Assembly (NCBI GenBank): GCA_947303695.1
Contig: CAMYYX010000030.1
Coordinates: 1 to 16,278 of the forward strand
Length of the DNA stretch: 16,278 nucleotides
From: an uncultured Prevotellaceae bacterium
GTDB lineage: Bacteria; Bacteroidota; Bacteroidia; Bacteroidales; Bacteroidaceae
Direction: 5' to 3'
The notes under the pieces were generated by a model that was given only the letters and a program-made list of their open reading frames with translations, had not been told where the DNA came from and ran no database searches. Each line of letters begins with the position of its first letter. Position 1 is the stretch's first letter. This document shows, one piece after another, positions 1-7,190 of this stretch. The translations under genes and the position numbers were made by a program.

Positions 1-23
1 TCATCTTTATCGTGTAGTTAAGC

Positions 24-446
24 ATGACTCACTCAACTTTGATGGTGATTGGCTCTATCCTGCTGACCATCGTTCATAGTATCTTCGCCATCCCAGCTGT
101 TACATCAGTCGTCATTGCCATTACAGCCATGGTTTTGCTCGGCATCGCATTCGGACTGGTACCTTCAGCCATGTGGCCTTCTGTACCTAAGATTATTCCT
201 ATGCAACTTTTAGGTACTGCCTACGCTGTTATCTTCTACATCCAGAATATCGGACTTTCGATGGTTCCAATCCTCATTGGCAAGGTGAACCAAGCAAATA
301 CAGATGCCAACGATGTGACAGACTACACCACCTCAATGGCTATCTTTGCTGTATGTGGTATCATCTCCATCGTGATTGCCCTTCTGCTGAAGTTGGAAGA
401 CAAGAAGAAAGGCTACGGTCTGGAACAAGCAAATATTAAGAAATAG
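24..446 (+). CDS. C-terminal fragment of an MFS permease, probably frameshifted
   Basis: This is the C-terminal third of a major facilitator superfamily transporter of the inner membrane; the substrate cannot be told. Four hydrophobic helices are visible at about residues 5-23, 27-45, 63-86 and 103-123, followed by a short Lys-rich cytoplasmic tail, which fits TM9-12 of a 12-helix permease. The stretch GIAFGLVPSAMWPSVPKIIP followed by LGTAYAV is typical of MFS members in Bacteroidales. A full MFS protein has about 400 residues, so this 140-residue reading frame is not a whole gene. The same frame is closed upstream by TAG at 15-17. Frame 2 is open from the window edge to a stop at 77-79 and reads YRVVKHDS, which resembles the charged loop before TM9. 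A one-base frameshift between about 22 and 45 would join the two halves. The next gene follows after 33 AT-rich bases. The family is sure; the frameshift is inference. Confidence 0.72.
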   Translation: MTHSTLMVIGSILLTIVHSIFAIPAVTSVVIAITAMVLLGIAFGLVPSAMWPSVPKIIPMQLLGTAYAVIFYIQNIGLSMVPILIGKVNQANTDANDVTDYTTSMAIFAVCGIISIVIALLLKLEDKKKGYGLEQANIKK

Positions 447-479
447 TAAATTGTAAATTGTTAAATAGTAAATAAGACT

Positions 480-2030
480 ATGTTTCAAGGACAACCTAAA
501 GGACTGTTTGCACTTGCATTGGCAAACACAGGTGAACGATTCGGCTACTACACCATGTTGGCCATCTTCACCCTCTTCATGCAGGCGAAATTCGGATGGG
601 ACGAATCTGTTGCAGGTAACGTCTACGCCATCTTCCTTGCAATCGTTTATTTCTCTCCACTCTTCGGAGGTATGATTGCCGATAAGATTGGTTACGGCAA
701 GTGTGTTACTATCGGTATGATTGTCATGTTCCTTGGTTATCTGGGACTGGCCGTACCAACCGCAGCCGACAATGTAGGTATGTACACGATGTTCGGCGGA
801 TTGGCACTTGTATCTATCGGTACAGGTCTGTTCAAAGGCAACCTGCAGGTATTGGTAGGTAACTTGTTCGATGACCCCAAGTATTCATCCAAGCGTGATG
901 CAGCATTCAGCTTGTTCTACATGGCTATCAATATCGGTGCGATGTTTGCACCTGCTATGGCAAGCTACATCACCAACCAATATCTGGCACAATACAACAT
1001 GGTATATGATGCTGCGAACCAAGACCCAGCATATCTCGAAGTACTCTATGGTGCTTACGGACTCTGCTTCGGCGTAGCTTGTGCTTCGCTCATTCTTTCA
1101 GCAGTCATCTACTTTGCGTTCCGTGGTTGGTTCAAGCATGCTGACGTTACAGCTAAGCAGGCGAAGGCTGCTGCGGCACCTGTTGAGGAGCTGACTCCAA
1201 AGCAGACCAAAGACCGCATCATCGCCCTCTTGCTCGTCTTCGCAGTTGTCATCTTCTTCTGGATGGCCTTCCATCAGAACGGTTCGGCACTCACCTTCTT
1301 TGCCAAGAAATATACGAACCTCAGCGTCAGCGGTGGTATGCGTATCGGCTTCAGCATCTTCAGTCTCGCACTGCTTGCTGTAGCTGTCTATACAGGATTC
1401 GGTACCTTCCAGTCAAAGACGATGAAGAACCGCGTCATCTGTGGCGTACTCACGCTTGCTTGTGTTGGTGGAGCTATTGCATTATACCTCGGTATGAGCG
1501 ATCCATACAATGCACAGCCATCTGACTTCCAGCAGTTCAACCCATTCTTTGTTGTAGCACTTACCCCATTCAGCATGGCGTTCTTCGGTGCTTTGGCAAA
1601 TAAGGGTAAAGAAGTCAGCGCTCCAGCACGTATTGCTTGGGGTATGTTGGTTGCTGCACTCGGATTCGGTGTCATCACTTTGGCATCTACCGACCTCATC
1701 TCACCAATGGACCTCGGCGACAAGACTCAAAGCATCCTGTCTCCGTCATGGCTCATTTCTACTTACTTCACCCTTACCTTGGCTGAATTGCTCCTTTCTC
1801 CAATGGGTATCTCATTCGTATCAAAGGTCGCTCCTCCAAAATACAAGGGAATGATGATGGGTGGATGGTTCGTAGCAACAGCCATCGGTAACTACCTCAG
1901 TTCTATTCCATCAATGCTTTGGAACAAGATTCCATTGATGGCTAACTGGGGAATCCTTATCGGACTTTGCGTCATCAGTGCTATCGTGATGTTCGCATTG
2001 CTGAAGAAGCTCAAGAAGATGACAGCATGA
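480..2030 (+). CDS. POT/PTR2-family peptide:H+ symporter with divergent ExxER motif
   Basis: This is a proton-dependent oligopeptide transporter of the inner membrane (516 aa), likely importing di- or tripeptides. Family marks are ERFGYY at residues 19-24, GLFKGN with the conserved Lys119, AFSLFYMAINIGAMFAP near 142-158, and ELLLSPMGISFVSK with the TM10 glutamate near residue 435. The length and many hydrophobic helices fit the 12-14 TM bacterial POT fold. In the classical TM1 motif ExxERFxYYG, implicated in proton coupling, the first Glu is replaced by Asn16 and the final Gly by Thr25. Likewise the usual FWxxYEQxGSSL reads FWMAFHQNGSAL. Its stop overlaps the start of the next POT gene (ATGA), so the two are probably translated together. 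Substrate range cannot be read from the sequence. Confidence 0.93.
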   Translation: MFQGQPKGLFALALANTGERFGYYTMLAIFTLFMQAKFGWDESVAGNVYAIFLAIVYFSPLFGGMIADKIGYGKCVTIGMIVMFLGYLGLAVPTAADNVGMYTMFGGLALVSIGTGLFKGNLQVLVGNLFDDPKYSSKRDAAFSLFYMAINIGAMFAPAMASYITNQYLAQYNMVYDAANQDPAYLEVLYGAYGLCFGVACASLILSAVIYFAFRGWFKHADVTAKQAKAAAAPVEELTPKQTKDRIIALLLVFAVVIFFWMAFHQNGSALTFFAKKYTNLSVSGGMRIGFSIFSLALLAVAVYTGFGTFQSKTMKNRVICGVLTLACVGGAIALYLGMSDPYNAQPSDFQQFNPFFVVALTPFSMAFFGALANKGKEVSAPARIAWGMLVAALGFGVITLASTDLISPMDLGDKTQSILSPSWLISTYFTLTLAELLLSPMGISFVSKVAPPKYKGMMMGGWFVATAIGNYLSSIPSMLWNKIPLMANWGILIGLCVISAIVMFALLKKLKKMTA

Positions 2031-3409
2031 ATCACCCCAAAGGTCTATACCTGTTGTTCGTAACAGAGATGTCAGAGCGTTTCTCGTACTACGGTATGAG
2101 AGCGCTCTTGACGCTTTATATGGTGGCAGCTTTGTTCACCATGACCCGTGCTTCTGAAGTATATGGCACCTTCACCAGTCTGGTCTACCTCACTCCCCTC
2201 GTCGGAGGATATATTGCCGACCGCTATTGGGGCAATCGTCGTAGCATCCTTGCTGGAGGCATCTGTATGGCCATCGGTCAGTTCCTGATGTTCCTCAGTG
2301 CATGTTTCATTCAGCCGAGCATTCAGGTCGAAGGTGGAGCCATCGACCCCTCTGTAGACAACACACTTGCCCTTTGGTTCATGGTATCGGGCTTAGGAAT
2401 GTTGGTTATTGGAAACGGATTGTTCAAACCCAACATCGCCACGATGGTAGGTGACCTTTATCCACAAGACGATCGTCGCAAGGATGCAGCCTTCACCATC
2501 TTCTATATGGGTGTGAATATCGGAGCTTTACTCGCACCATTGGTTTGCGGAATCTTTGAAGGTAGCTTCCAAGATCCAGGTCGATTCCGCTGGGGATTTC
2601 TCATCGCTTGCATCGTCATCTCCCTGTCGATGCTTATCTTCTGGACTTTCAAAAACCGTTTCCTTGTTACACCTGATGGTCGACAAATTGGAACTTCCCC
2701 CAAGTCCGTCCCCTCAGAGAAGGATTCAGGAAAGGCTCTCACTCGTACCGATTATATTCACATGCTGGTCATCGTAATTCTGGCCGTCTTTGTCATCTTC
2801 TTCTGGGCAGCCTACGAGCAGGCAGGCAGTTCACTCACCTATTTTGCAGACCAACAGACCGACAAGACTTTCTTCGGATGGGAAATGCCTACTTCGTGGT
2901 TCCAAACCTTCCCTGCCCTCTTTTGTGTGGTGCTTGCCCCTGTGATGAATTGGATGTGGCAGAAGATGGGACGATTTGAACCCCACTCTATTCAGAAACT
3001 CGCTATCGGCTTGGCACTCCTCTCGTTAGCTTATCTCGTCATTGCCTTTGGCGTGAAAGATGTAGAACCAGGCCTCAAGGTCAGCATCCTGTGGATTATC
3101 AGTCTCTACTTCATCCAAGTGCTGGGCGAGCTGTCCCTCTCCCCTATCGGGCTCAGTCTTGTCAGCCGCTTATCCCCAAAACGTTTCGCCTCTTTGATGA
3201 TGGGCATTTGGTATCTGTCTACCTCCGTCAGCAATTACACAGCAGGCAAACTCGCCACACTCTATCCTGAAGAAGGCCAGACCAAATATCTGTTGGGCAT
3301 TCCCATCACCGACCTCCATGATTTCTTCCTCATCTTTGTTGTCATGTCGGCCGTTGCATCCATCCTCCTTTTCTGCTTATGCCCACTGCTGAAGCGGATG
3401 ATGAAATAA
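2027..3409 (+). CDS. POT/PTR2-family peptide:H+ symporter, canonical motifs
   Basis: This is a second proton-coupled oligopeptide symporter (460 aa) of the inner membrane. It has the full TM1 motif, with Glu14, Glu17, Arg18 and FSYYG at 19-23, then GLFKPN with Lys134, FTIFYMGVNIGALLAP near 156-171, FFWAAYEQAGSSL near 258-270 and GELSLSPIGLSLVSRLSP with Glu368. The start is placed at the ATG in the ATGA overlap with the previous gene, because the protein then opens with MNHPKGLYLLF as in relatives; an in-frame ATG 60 bases earlier lies inside the upstream gene and adds a hydrophilic, unrelated N-terminus. The overlap implies translational coupling. The gene ends about 70 bases before the palindromes and promoter of the next operon. 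The two POT proteins are diverged paralogues rather than a recent duplication. Confidence 0.95.
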   Translation: MNHPKGLYLLFVTEMSERFSYYGMRALLTLYMVAALFTMTRASEVYGTFTSLVYLTPLVGGYIADRYWGNRRSILAGGICMAIGQFLMFLSACFIQPSIQVEGGAIDPSVDNTLALWFMVSGLGMLVIGNGLFKPNIATMVGDLYPQDDRRKDAAFTIFYMGVNIGALLAPLVCGIFEGSFQDPGRFRWGFLIACIVISLSMLIFWTFKNRFLVTPDGRQIGTSPKSVPSEKDSGKALTRTDYIHMLVIVILAVFVIFFWAAYEQAGSSLTYFADQQTDKTFFGWEMPTSWFQTFPALFCVVLAPVMNWMWQKMGRFEPHSIQKLAIGLALLSLAYLVIAFGVKDVEPGLKVSILWIISLYFIQVLGELSLSPIGLSLVSRLSPKRFASLMMGIWYLSTSVSNYTAGKLATLYPEEGQTKYLLGIPITDLHDFFLIFVVMSAVASILLFCLCPLLKRMMK

Positions 3410-3418
3410 GAGGAAAAC

Positions 3419-3463
3419 TGCACTTTTTACATCAAAAATAAAAAAAATTCATTGAAAAGTGCA
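3419..3463 (+). terminator. Possible terminator-like inverted repeat after the POT genes
   Basis: TGCACTTTT (3419-3427) is exactly complementary to AAAAGTGCA (3455-3463), separated by 27 A/T-rich bases. It lies 10 bases after the stop of the second POT gene, so it may form an RNA hairpin in the 3' untranslated end. The stem is only 9 bp and the loop is long. It is not followed by a clean T run, so a terminator role is uncertain; it may instead belong to the regulatory dyads that follow directly. Confidence 0.35.
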
Positions 3464-3480
3464 TTATTTTGCAAAATAAT
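3463..3480. promoter_or_regulatory. Perfect 18-bp palindrome, candidate operator
   Basis: ATTATTTTGCAAAATAAT is a perfect self-complementary 18-mer. Its last base is the first base of the -33 TTTG element of the promoter that drives the membrane-protein/regulator/ferredoxin operon. Symmetric sites touching a promoter box are typical binding sites of dimeric winged-helix regulators. One such regulator is encoded as the second gene of this operon, so autoregulation is a reasonable inference. Confidence 0.5.
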
Positions 3481-3511
3481 TTGGTTTATATTATAAACTT
3501 GTTTAACTTTG
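3480..3511 (+). promoter_or_regulatory. Bacteroidota-type promoter with a dyad between its boxes
   Basis: TTTG at 3480-3483 and TAACTTTG at 3504-3511 are separated by 20 bases and match the TTTG / TAnnTTTG consensus of the Bacteroidota primary sigma factor. The transcript would start near 3518, leaving a leader of about 100 bases before the ATG at 3623. Between the boxes lies GTTTATA-T-TATAAAC (3484-3498), a perfect 7+7 dyad with one central base, exactly where a repressor would block RNA polymerase. The leader has a GGAGGAGAG run at 3557-3565, too far from the ATG to act as its ribosome binding site. No further gene is seen in the 213-base gap. Confidence 0.7.
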
Positions 3512-3622
3512 CGGCGTGATTCGAAGCACATAGTACCAAAACTGTCCTTTCTGCAGGAGGAGAGCGGCGGCACAAAAGAGAGTAACTAAACCAAGTTTCC
3601 AACTTAAACAAAAGCAAAAACA

Positions 3623-4321
3623 ATGGAAGAAAACATGAATATGACTGCTGAACGCAGTCTTCAAATCATCACTGAACAGATCGAAAAGAGTCGCCGTGCT
3701 GTCTCAAAAGTGACAGGGCAGTCGCTCTTCGTCTCTGGTCTCTGCACCATGGGTATGGCCATTCTAATCGCTATCACCAACTTCATTTTGATAAAAAACG
3801 CAATTGCTGGATTCGGACACCTGCTTTGGCTGGTATTACCACTCATCATCTGGCTCTTCATGCGTAAATATAATAAGGAGCGCGCACACACGCCTGTAAG
3901 TCTGGTAGGCTCAATGGTCGCCAAAACATGGTCGACGTTCGCTTGGTTCGTTATCGGCTACTTTATCATTGCCCTCATTTGGGGCTTTGTAGCAATGCGA
4001 ATGTTGAAACTAGAAGAGTATGTAGCCACAAATATCGAGGTTACCCCTGTCATTGTGCTGTTAATGGGAATGGCCATTACAATCACAGGTCACATCTTGA
4101 AACAGCGTTGGCTCATCATCTTTGGCATTGTAGCAGGTTTGGGATGCTTCGTCTGGGAGCATTTCGGCTGTGGACAAACTACTGTGATGCTTCTCACAGG
4201 ACAGCCACATCTTGACCTACACTTTGCCGCTATCGCATCTACCCTGCCTTGCCTCACCATCTTTATCTTCGCCCTTGTCGGCCTGATGCTTCCAGGTTTG
4301 ATGCTTAAAAAACAAAAGTAG
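3623..4321 (+). CDS. Uncharacterised six-helix membrane protein
   Basis: I do not recognise a named family. The 232-aa protein starts with about 32 hydrophilic residues that look helical and charged (ITEQIEKSRRAVSKV), followed by six likely membrane helices at about 34-57, 64-81, 102-126, 139-158, 162-178 and 203-226. There is a basic loop (RKYNKERAH) after helix 2 and a short basic C-terminus. There is no signal peptide and no obvious catalytic motif; the loop after helix 5 carries WEHFGCG. It is the first gene of an operon, has its own promoter with two dyads, and is followed after 3 bases by a winged-helix regulator gene. That arrangement suggests a regulated inner-membrane protein, perhaps a sensor or partner for the regulator or the downstream ferredoxin, but the function is open. 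The start is the first ATG after the leader; ATGs at residues 5 and 7 are alternatives. Confidence 0.85.
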   Translation: MEENMNMTAERSLQIITEQIEKSRRAVSKVTGQSLFVSGLCTMGMAILIAITNFILIKNAIAGFGHLLWLVLPLIIWLFMRKYNKERAHTPVSLVGSMVAKTWSTFAWFVIGYFIIALIWGFVAMRMLKLEEYVATNIEVTPVIVLLMGMAITITGHILKQRWLIIFGIVAGLGCFVWEHFGCGQTTVMLLTGQPHLDLHFAAIASTLPCLTIFIFALVGLMLPGLMLKKQK

Positions 4322-4324
4322 CCT

Positions 4325-4609
4325 ATGTTCCAGCCATTAGATCCCCTACTCCACTCCGAACTGCGACTGGCCGTGATGTCGCTGCTCATCAGTGAAGAGG
4401 AAGCCGAGTTCCCGTATATCAAAGAACAGACGGGAGCAACGGCTGGCAACCTGAGTGTGCAGCTCGACAAACTGTCGACAGCTGGCTACATCGAGGTGGA
4501 GAAGACATTCAAGGGAAAGAAACCTTGTACCATCTGCCGCATCACACCCGCCGGGCAGAAAGCCTTCGAAGATTATATTCAGGTACTGAAAACATATCTG
4601 AACGTATGA
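4325..4609 (+). CDS. Small winged-helix transcriptional regulator (MarR-like, HTH_34 type)
   Basis: This 94-aa protein is almost only a DNA-binding winged helix. HSELRLAVMSLL forms helix 1 (10-21). The helix-turn-helix spans about 27-54, with the recognition helix near TAGNLSVQLDKLSTAGYI. The wing is about 56-74 (EVEKTFKGKKPCTICRITP), and a last helix (76-92) probably dimerises. The pattern 'GATxGNLSxQLxKLExxGYIEVxKxFxGKKPxTxxxLTxxG' is that of the short MarR-like regulators of Pfam HTH_34. It lies 3 bases after the membrane-protein gene and its stop overlaps the start of the ferredoxin gene (ATGA). Two cysteines in the wing (68, 71, CTIC) are noteworthy because the next gene encodes an iron-sulfur protein. 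They could sense metal or redox state, but two ligands alone prove nothing. It probably controls its own operon through the dyads at 3463-3498. Confidence 0.9.
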   Translation: MFQPLDPLLHSELRLAVMSLLISEEEAEFPYIKEQTGATAGNLSVQLDKLSTAGYIEVEKTFKGKKPCTICRITPAGQKAFEDYIQVLKTYLNV

Positions 4610-5427
4610 AAAAGTATCGTTCTTCAATCATTCTGTTTCTGGTATTCGCAGCCATTGCCATCTGGTTATGGCTGTCTACCGGCAACCTGTTCTTCCTCCT
4701 CAACTTTTCGTATATAGGCATCTGTATCGGTTTAGGAGGAGTGCTATTCGCAGTAGGTTGGAAGTATGCCAGAGAATTCACCCAGTTTAGTGTTGGCTCT
4801 TATCTGTTGGTGTTCCTCGGTCTGATATGCCGTGAGAATATGCAGATTGAGGGGCTGTGGTACTATCTGCTCTGTGGAATATGGGGAGCAGGAACCATAC
4901 ACTATGCCATTGCTAAAATCTTCGGTCCACTGTTGTTTGGAAGGGGCTGGTGTGGATTTGCCTGTTGGACGGCCATGATTCTTGACCTTCTGCCATATAA
5001 ACAGCCTAAGACGCCAAGAAAGAAATGGGGCTTTATCCGATATATCATGTTTGGCCTGTCATTAGCAGTTGTTCTGCTTCTTTTCTGGCTTAAAAAGGCC
5101 GATACCCACACCATGTTCGTGCTGTTCGTAGCCGGGAATATCGTCTATTATGCAATCGGTATTTTGCTTGCCATCCTTCTGAAGGACAATCGTGCCTTCT
5201 GCAAATACATCTGTCCGATAACCGTATTCCTCAAACCAATGAGCTATTATTCCTTGCTACGCATCAAGTGCAACGAGGATAAATGTATCAATTGTGGAAA
5301 GTGCCTGAAAGCATGTCCGATGGATGTAGAGGTGAATAAGAACTCACGCAGTCGGAAAAATGCCACGGAGTGCATCCTCTGCCAGAAGTGTACGAAGGTC
5401 TGCCCTACAAAAGCACTGACAACCTAA
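4606..5427 (+). CDS. Membrane-bound 4Fe-4S polyferredoxin (NapH/CcoG-like, Fer4_5 type)
   Basis: This is an inner-membrane electron-transfer protein (273 aa). The start is the ATG overlapping the regulator's stop, since it leads straight into a basic N-terminus and first helix (MKKYRSSIILFLVF). About five to six hydrophobic helices lie in the first 195 residues. GRGWCGFACW (Cys116, Cys120) and FCKYICP (Cys199, Cys203) are the paired Cys motifs of the NapH/Fer4_5 family. The C-terminus has two ferredoxin motifs: CINCGKCLKACP (Cys227, 230, 233, 237) and CILCQKCTKVCP (Cys256, 259, 262, 266), so two 4Fe-4S clusters. Such proteins pass electrons between the quinone pool or flavoproteins and a redox partner, but no terminal reductase is in the window and the partner is unknown. 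The gene ends 3 bases before a strong terminator. Confidence 0.92.
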   Translation: MKKYRSSIILFLVFAAIAIWLWLSTGNLFFLLNFSYIGICIGLGGVLFAVGWKYAREFTQFSVGSYLLVFLGLICRENMQIEGLWYYLLCGIWGAGTIHYAIAKIFGPLLFGRGWCGFACWTAMILDLLPYKQPKTPRKKWGFIRYIMFGLSLAVVLLLFWLKKADTHTMFVLFVAGNIVYYAIGILLAILLKDNRAFCKYICPITVFLKPMSYYSLLRIKCNEDKCINCGKCLKACPMDVEVNKNSRSRKNATECILCQKCTKVCPTKALTT

Positions 5428-5430
5428 AGT

Positions 5431-5460
5431 AAACCCCGGAAGTTTTTACTTTCGGGGTTT
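5431..5460. terminator. Strong hairpin terminator between convergent operons
   Basis: AAACCCCGGAAGT (5431-5443) pairs with ACTTTCGGGGTTT (5448-5460) over 13 positions, with one G-U wobble and a TTTT loop. It begins 3 bases after the polyferredoxin stop and ends 14 bases before the pyrD stop on the other strand. The A-rich left and T-rich right flanks let it serve both directions. Confidence 0.88.
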
Positions 5461-5474
5461 ATAAATAATCGTTT

Positions 5475-6380
5475 TCAAATGATACCGACGATGTTGTGGA
5501 TTGATTCGCAATGGTGACGGTCGAGCCAATCGCTGATGCCTTGTGCTACTTTCACACTGATGGCGGGATCGATGAAGTTACCTGTACCAATCTCTATCGC
5601 TGATGCGCCTGCCATGAAAAACTCAATCGCATCCTCAGCTGTCATGATGCCACCCAAACCAACGACTGGTATCTTCACCGCTTTGGCTACTTGCCACACA
5701 CAACGAACGGCTACGGGCTTCACGGCTGGGCCACTCAATCCGCCTGTATTGATGGAGAGGCGTGGTTTGCGTTTCTCGATATCGATAGCCATTCCCATCA
5801 GCGTGTTGATAAGGCTCACAGCATCAGCACCTGCATCTTCCACACTACGAGCGATATCAGCAATACTCGTAACGTTGGGCGATAACTTCACAATGAGGGT
5901 CTTGTCATAAGCCTTACGAACTGCTTTCACCACCTGACTGGCTCCTTCGGTAGTCACACCAAACGCCATTCCTCCTTGCTTCACATTGGGACAAGAAATA
6001 TTCAGTTCGATAGCCGGAATTATGTCCAACTCATTAATGCGAGCAGCACATTCGGCATAATCCTCAGGACTATTGCCCGATACATTCACAATCATATTGG
6101 TCGGGATGTCCTTCACCTGCGGATAGATGTGCTCGCAGAAATAGTCCACACCCTTGTTTTGTAATCCCACACAATTGAGCATGCCACTTGCGGTCTCTGC
6201 CATTCGTGGATAATCGTTCCCTTCACGAGGATGAAGGGTCGTTCCTTTCATGATGATACCACCTATCTGCGAAAGATCGACCAGATCAGCGAACTCAAGT
6301 CCATATCCAAAAGTTCCGGATGCTGTCATCACAGGATTGACCATCTGCAATCCTGCTATCGTTGTTCTTATATCTGCCAT
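5475..6380 (-). CDS. pyrD: Dihydroorotate dehydrogenase B, catalytic subunit
   Basis: This cytosolic FMN enzyme oxidises dihydroorotate to orotate, the fourth step of pyrimidine synthesis. At 301 aa it has the usual class 1B length. Seen in the protein are NPVMTASGTFGYG (15-27), KGTT (45-48), the substrate loop NCVGLQNKG (69-77), NISCPN with the catalytic Cys130 that marks class 1 enzymes, the FMN-binding Lys165 region (IVKLSPN), NTGGLSGPA (211-219), and GLGGIM and IGTG for FMN phosphate. Class 1B enzymes need the PyrK subunit to pass electrons to NAD+, and pyrK lies directly upstream with a 13-base overlap, so the two are translated as a pair. The long N-terminal extension of class 2 membrane enzymes is absent. 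The gene converges on the polyferredoxin operon. Confidence 0.97.
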   Translation of the reverse strand: MADIRTTIAGLQMVNPVMTASGTFGYGLEFADLVDLSQIGGIIMKGTTLHPREGNDYPRMAETASGMLNCVGLQNKGVDYFCEHIYPQVKDIPTNMIVNVSGNSPEDYAECAARINELDIIPAIELNISCPNVKQGGMAFGVTTEGASQVVKAVRKAYDKTLIVKLSPNVTSIADIARSVEDAGADAVSLINTLMGMAIDIEKRKPRLSINTGGLSGPAVKPVAVRCVWQVAKAVKIPVVGLGGIMTAEDAIEFFMAGASAIEIGTGNFIDPAISVKVAQGISDWLDRHHCESIHNIVGII

Positions 6381-7141
6381 GTCAGTTCATTTATATCAAA
6401 CACAGGTCCTTCCTTACATACACACACATTGCCCTTCACAGTCTTCTCTACACAACAGAGGCAGGCTCCAAGGCCACAAGCCATCAAGTTCTCCAACGAT
6501 ACTTCGCACCTTACCTGATGTCCTTTTGCCCATTTGGCTACTGCCACCATCATAGGTTTGGGTCCACAGCAAGAGATGCGTTGGAACAGTTGATCGTTTG
6601 CGAGGATGGAGTGGTTGGTGACGAATCCTTTTTCGCCCATCGAACCGTCCTCAGTTGTAACATACACCTCGCCATACTGGCGGAAGAGGTCCAATTGAAG
6701 GAGATTATGAGCTGAACGGCCTCCTAATAATAAATAAGGTGTAGCACCCACCTGTTTCAACTGCTTGGCGTATTCCAATAGAGGAGCAATGCCGACACCG
6801 CCACCCACCAGCAATACACGTTCGCCTACTACTCCTTGAGAGAAACCATTTCCCAAGGGGAACAATACGTTTAAGGTATCGCCTACCTGCAAATTAGCCA
6901 GATGACGGGTCCCCTCACCCACTACCTGAATCAGCAGCCACAACTCGTTACGAGCCTTATCCACAAAATTCACGGATATCGGGCGACGCAAAAATGTCTG
7001 TGGGCTATTCTCCACCTTGATTTCAACAAACTGCCCTGCAAAAATCTCTGGTAGAGGATTATTGTCTGTCAGTTTCAGTAGCACATACCCTTCGTTGGGA
7101 TGCTCCACTGCTACTATCTTTAAATCTTTACATTGTTTCAT
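6368..7141 (-). CDS. pyrK: Dihydroorotate dehydrogenase B, electron transfer subunit
   Basis: PyrK (257 aa) carries FAD and a 2Fe-2S cluster and moves electrons from the PyrD FMN to NAD+. The FAD-binding motif RRPIS is at 52-56 in the N-terminal beta-barrel. The NAD-binding stretch GGGVGIAP is at 113-120 and CCGPKPM at 191-197. The 2Fe-2S ligands are Cys222, Cys227, Cys230 and most likely Cys242, in CGLGACLCC then VCKEGPVF. The C-x4-C-x2-C-x11-C spacing has a shorter last gap than I recall for Lactococcus PyrK, and two extra cysteines (229, 240) sit beside the ligands. The start MKQC is the first ATG after a 111-base gap, in which no clear -33/-7 pair is seen on the minus strand; the nearest -7-like string is GAACTTTG (7215-7208). 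Confidence 0.96.
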   Translation of the reverse strand: MKQCKDLKIVAVEHPNEGYVLLKLTDNNPLPEIFAGQFVEIKVENSPQTFLRRPISVNFVDKARNELWLLIQVVGEGTRHLANLQVGDTLNVLFPLGNGFSQGVVGERVLLVGGGVGIAPLLEYAKQLKQVGATPYLLLGGRSAHNLLQLDLFRQYGEVYVTTEDGSMGEKGFVTNHSILANDQLFQRISCCGPKPMMVAVAKWAKGHQVRCEVSLENLMACGLGACLCCVEKTVKGNVCVCKEGPVFDINELTWQI

Positions 7142-7190
7142 CTATCGAATGTTAAATGTCAATTATCATTTTTCAATTTTCGATTCGCGC

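Noticed and set aside
1967..2026. A longer form of the second POT protein starting 60 bases upstream
   Set aside because: The extra 20 residues are hydrophilic, lie inside the first POT gene, and spoil the family N-terminus; the ATGA overlap gives the expected start.
3557..3565. GGAGGAGAG run as the ribosome binding site of the membrane-protein gene
   Set aside because: It lies about 58 bases before the ATG, too far to position a ribosome, and no small reading frame with family features follows it.
4525..4605. A longer form of the polyferredoxin starting inside the regulator gene
   Set aside because: The 27 extra residues (MYHLPHHTRR...) are an out-of-frame reading of the regulator; the ATG at 4606 leads directly to the first membrane helix.
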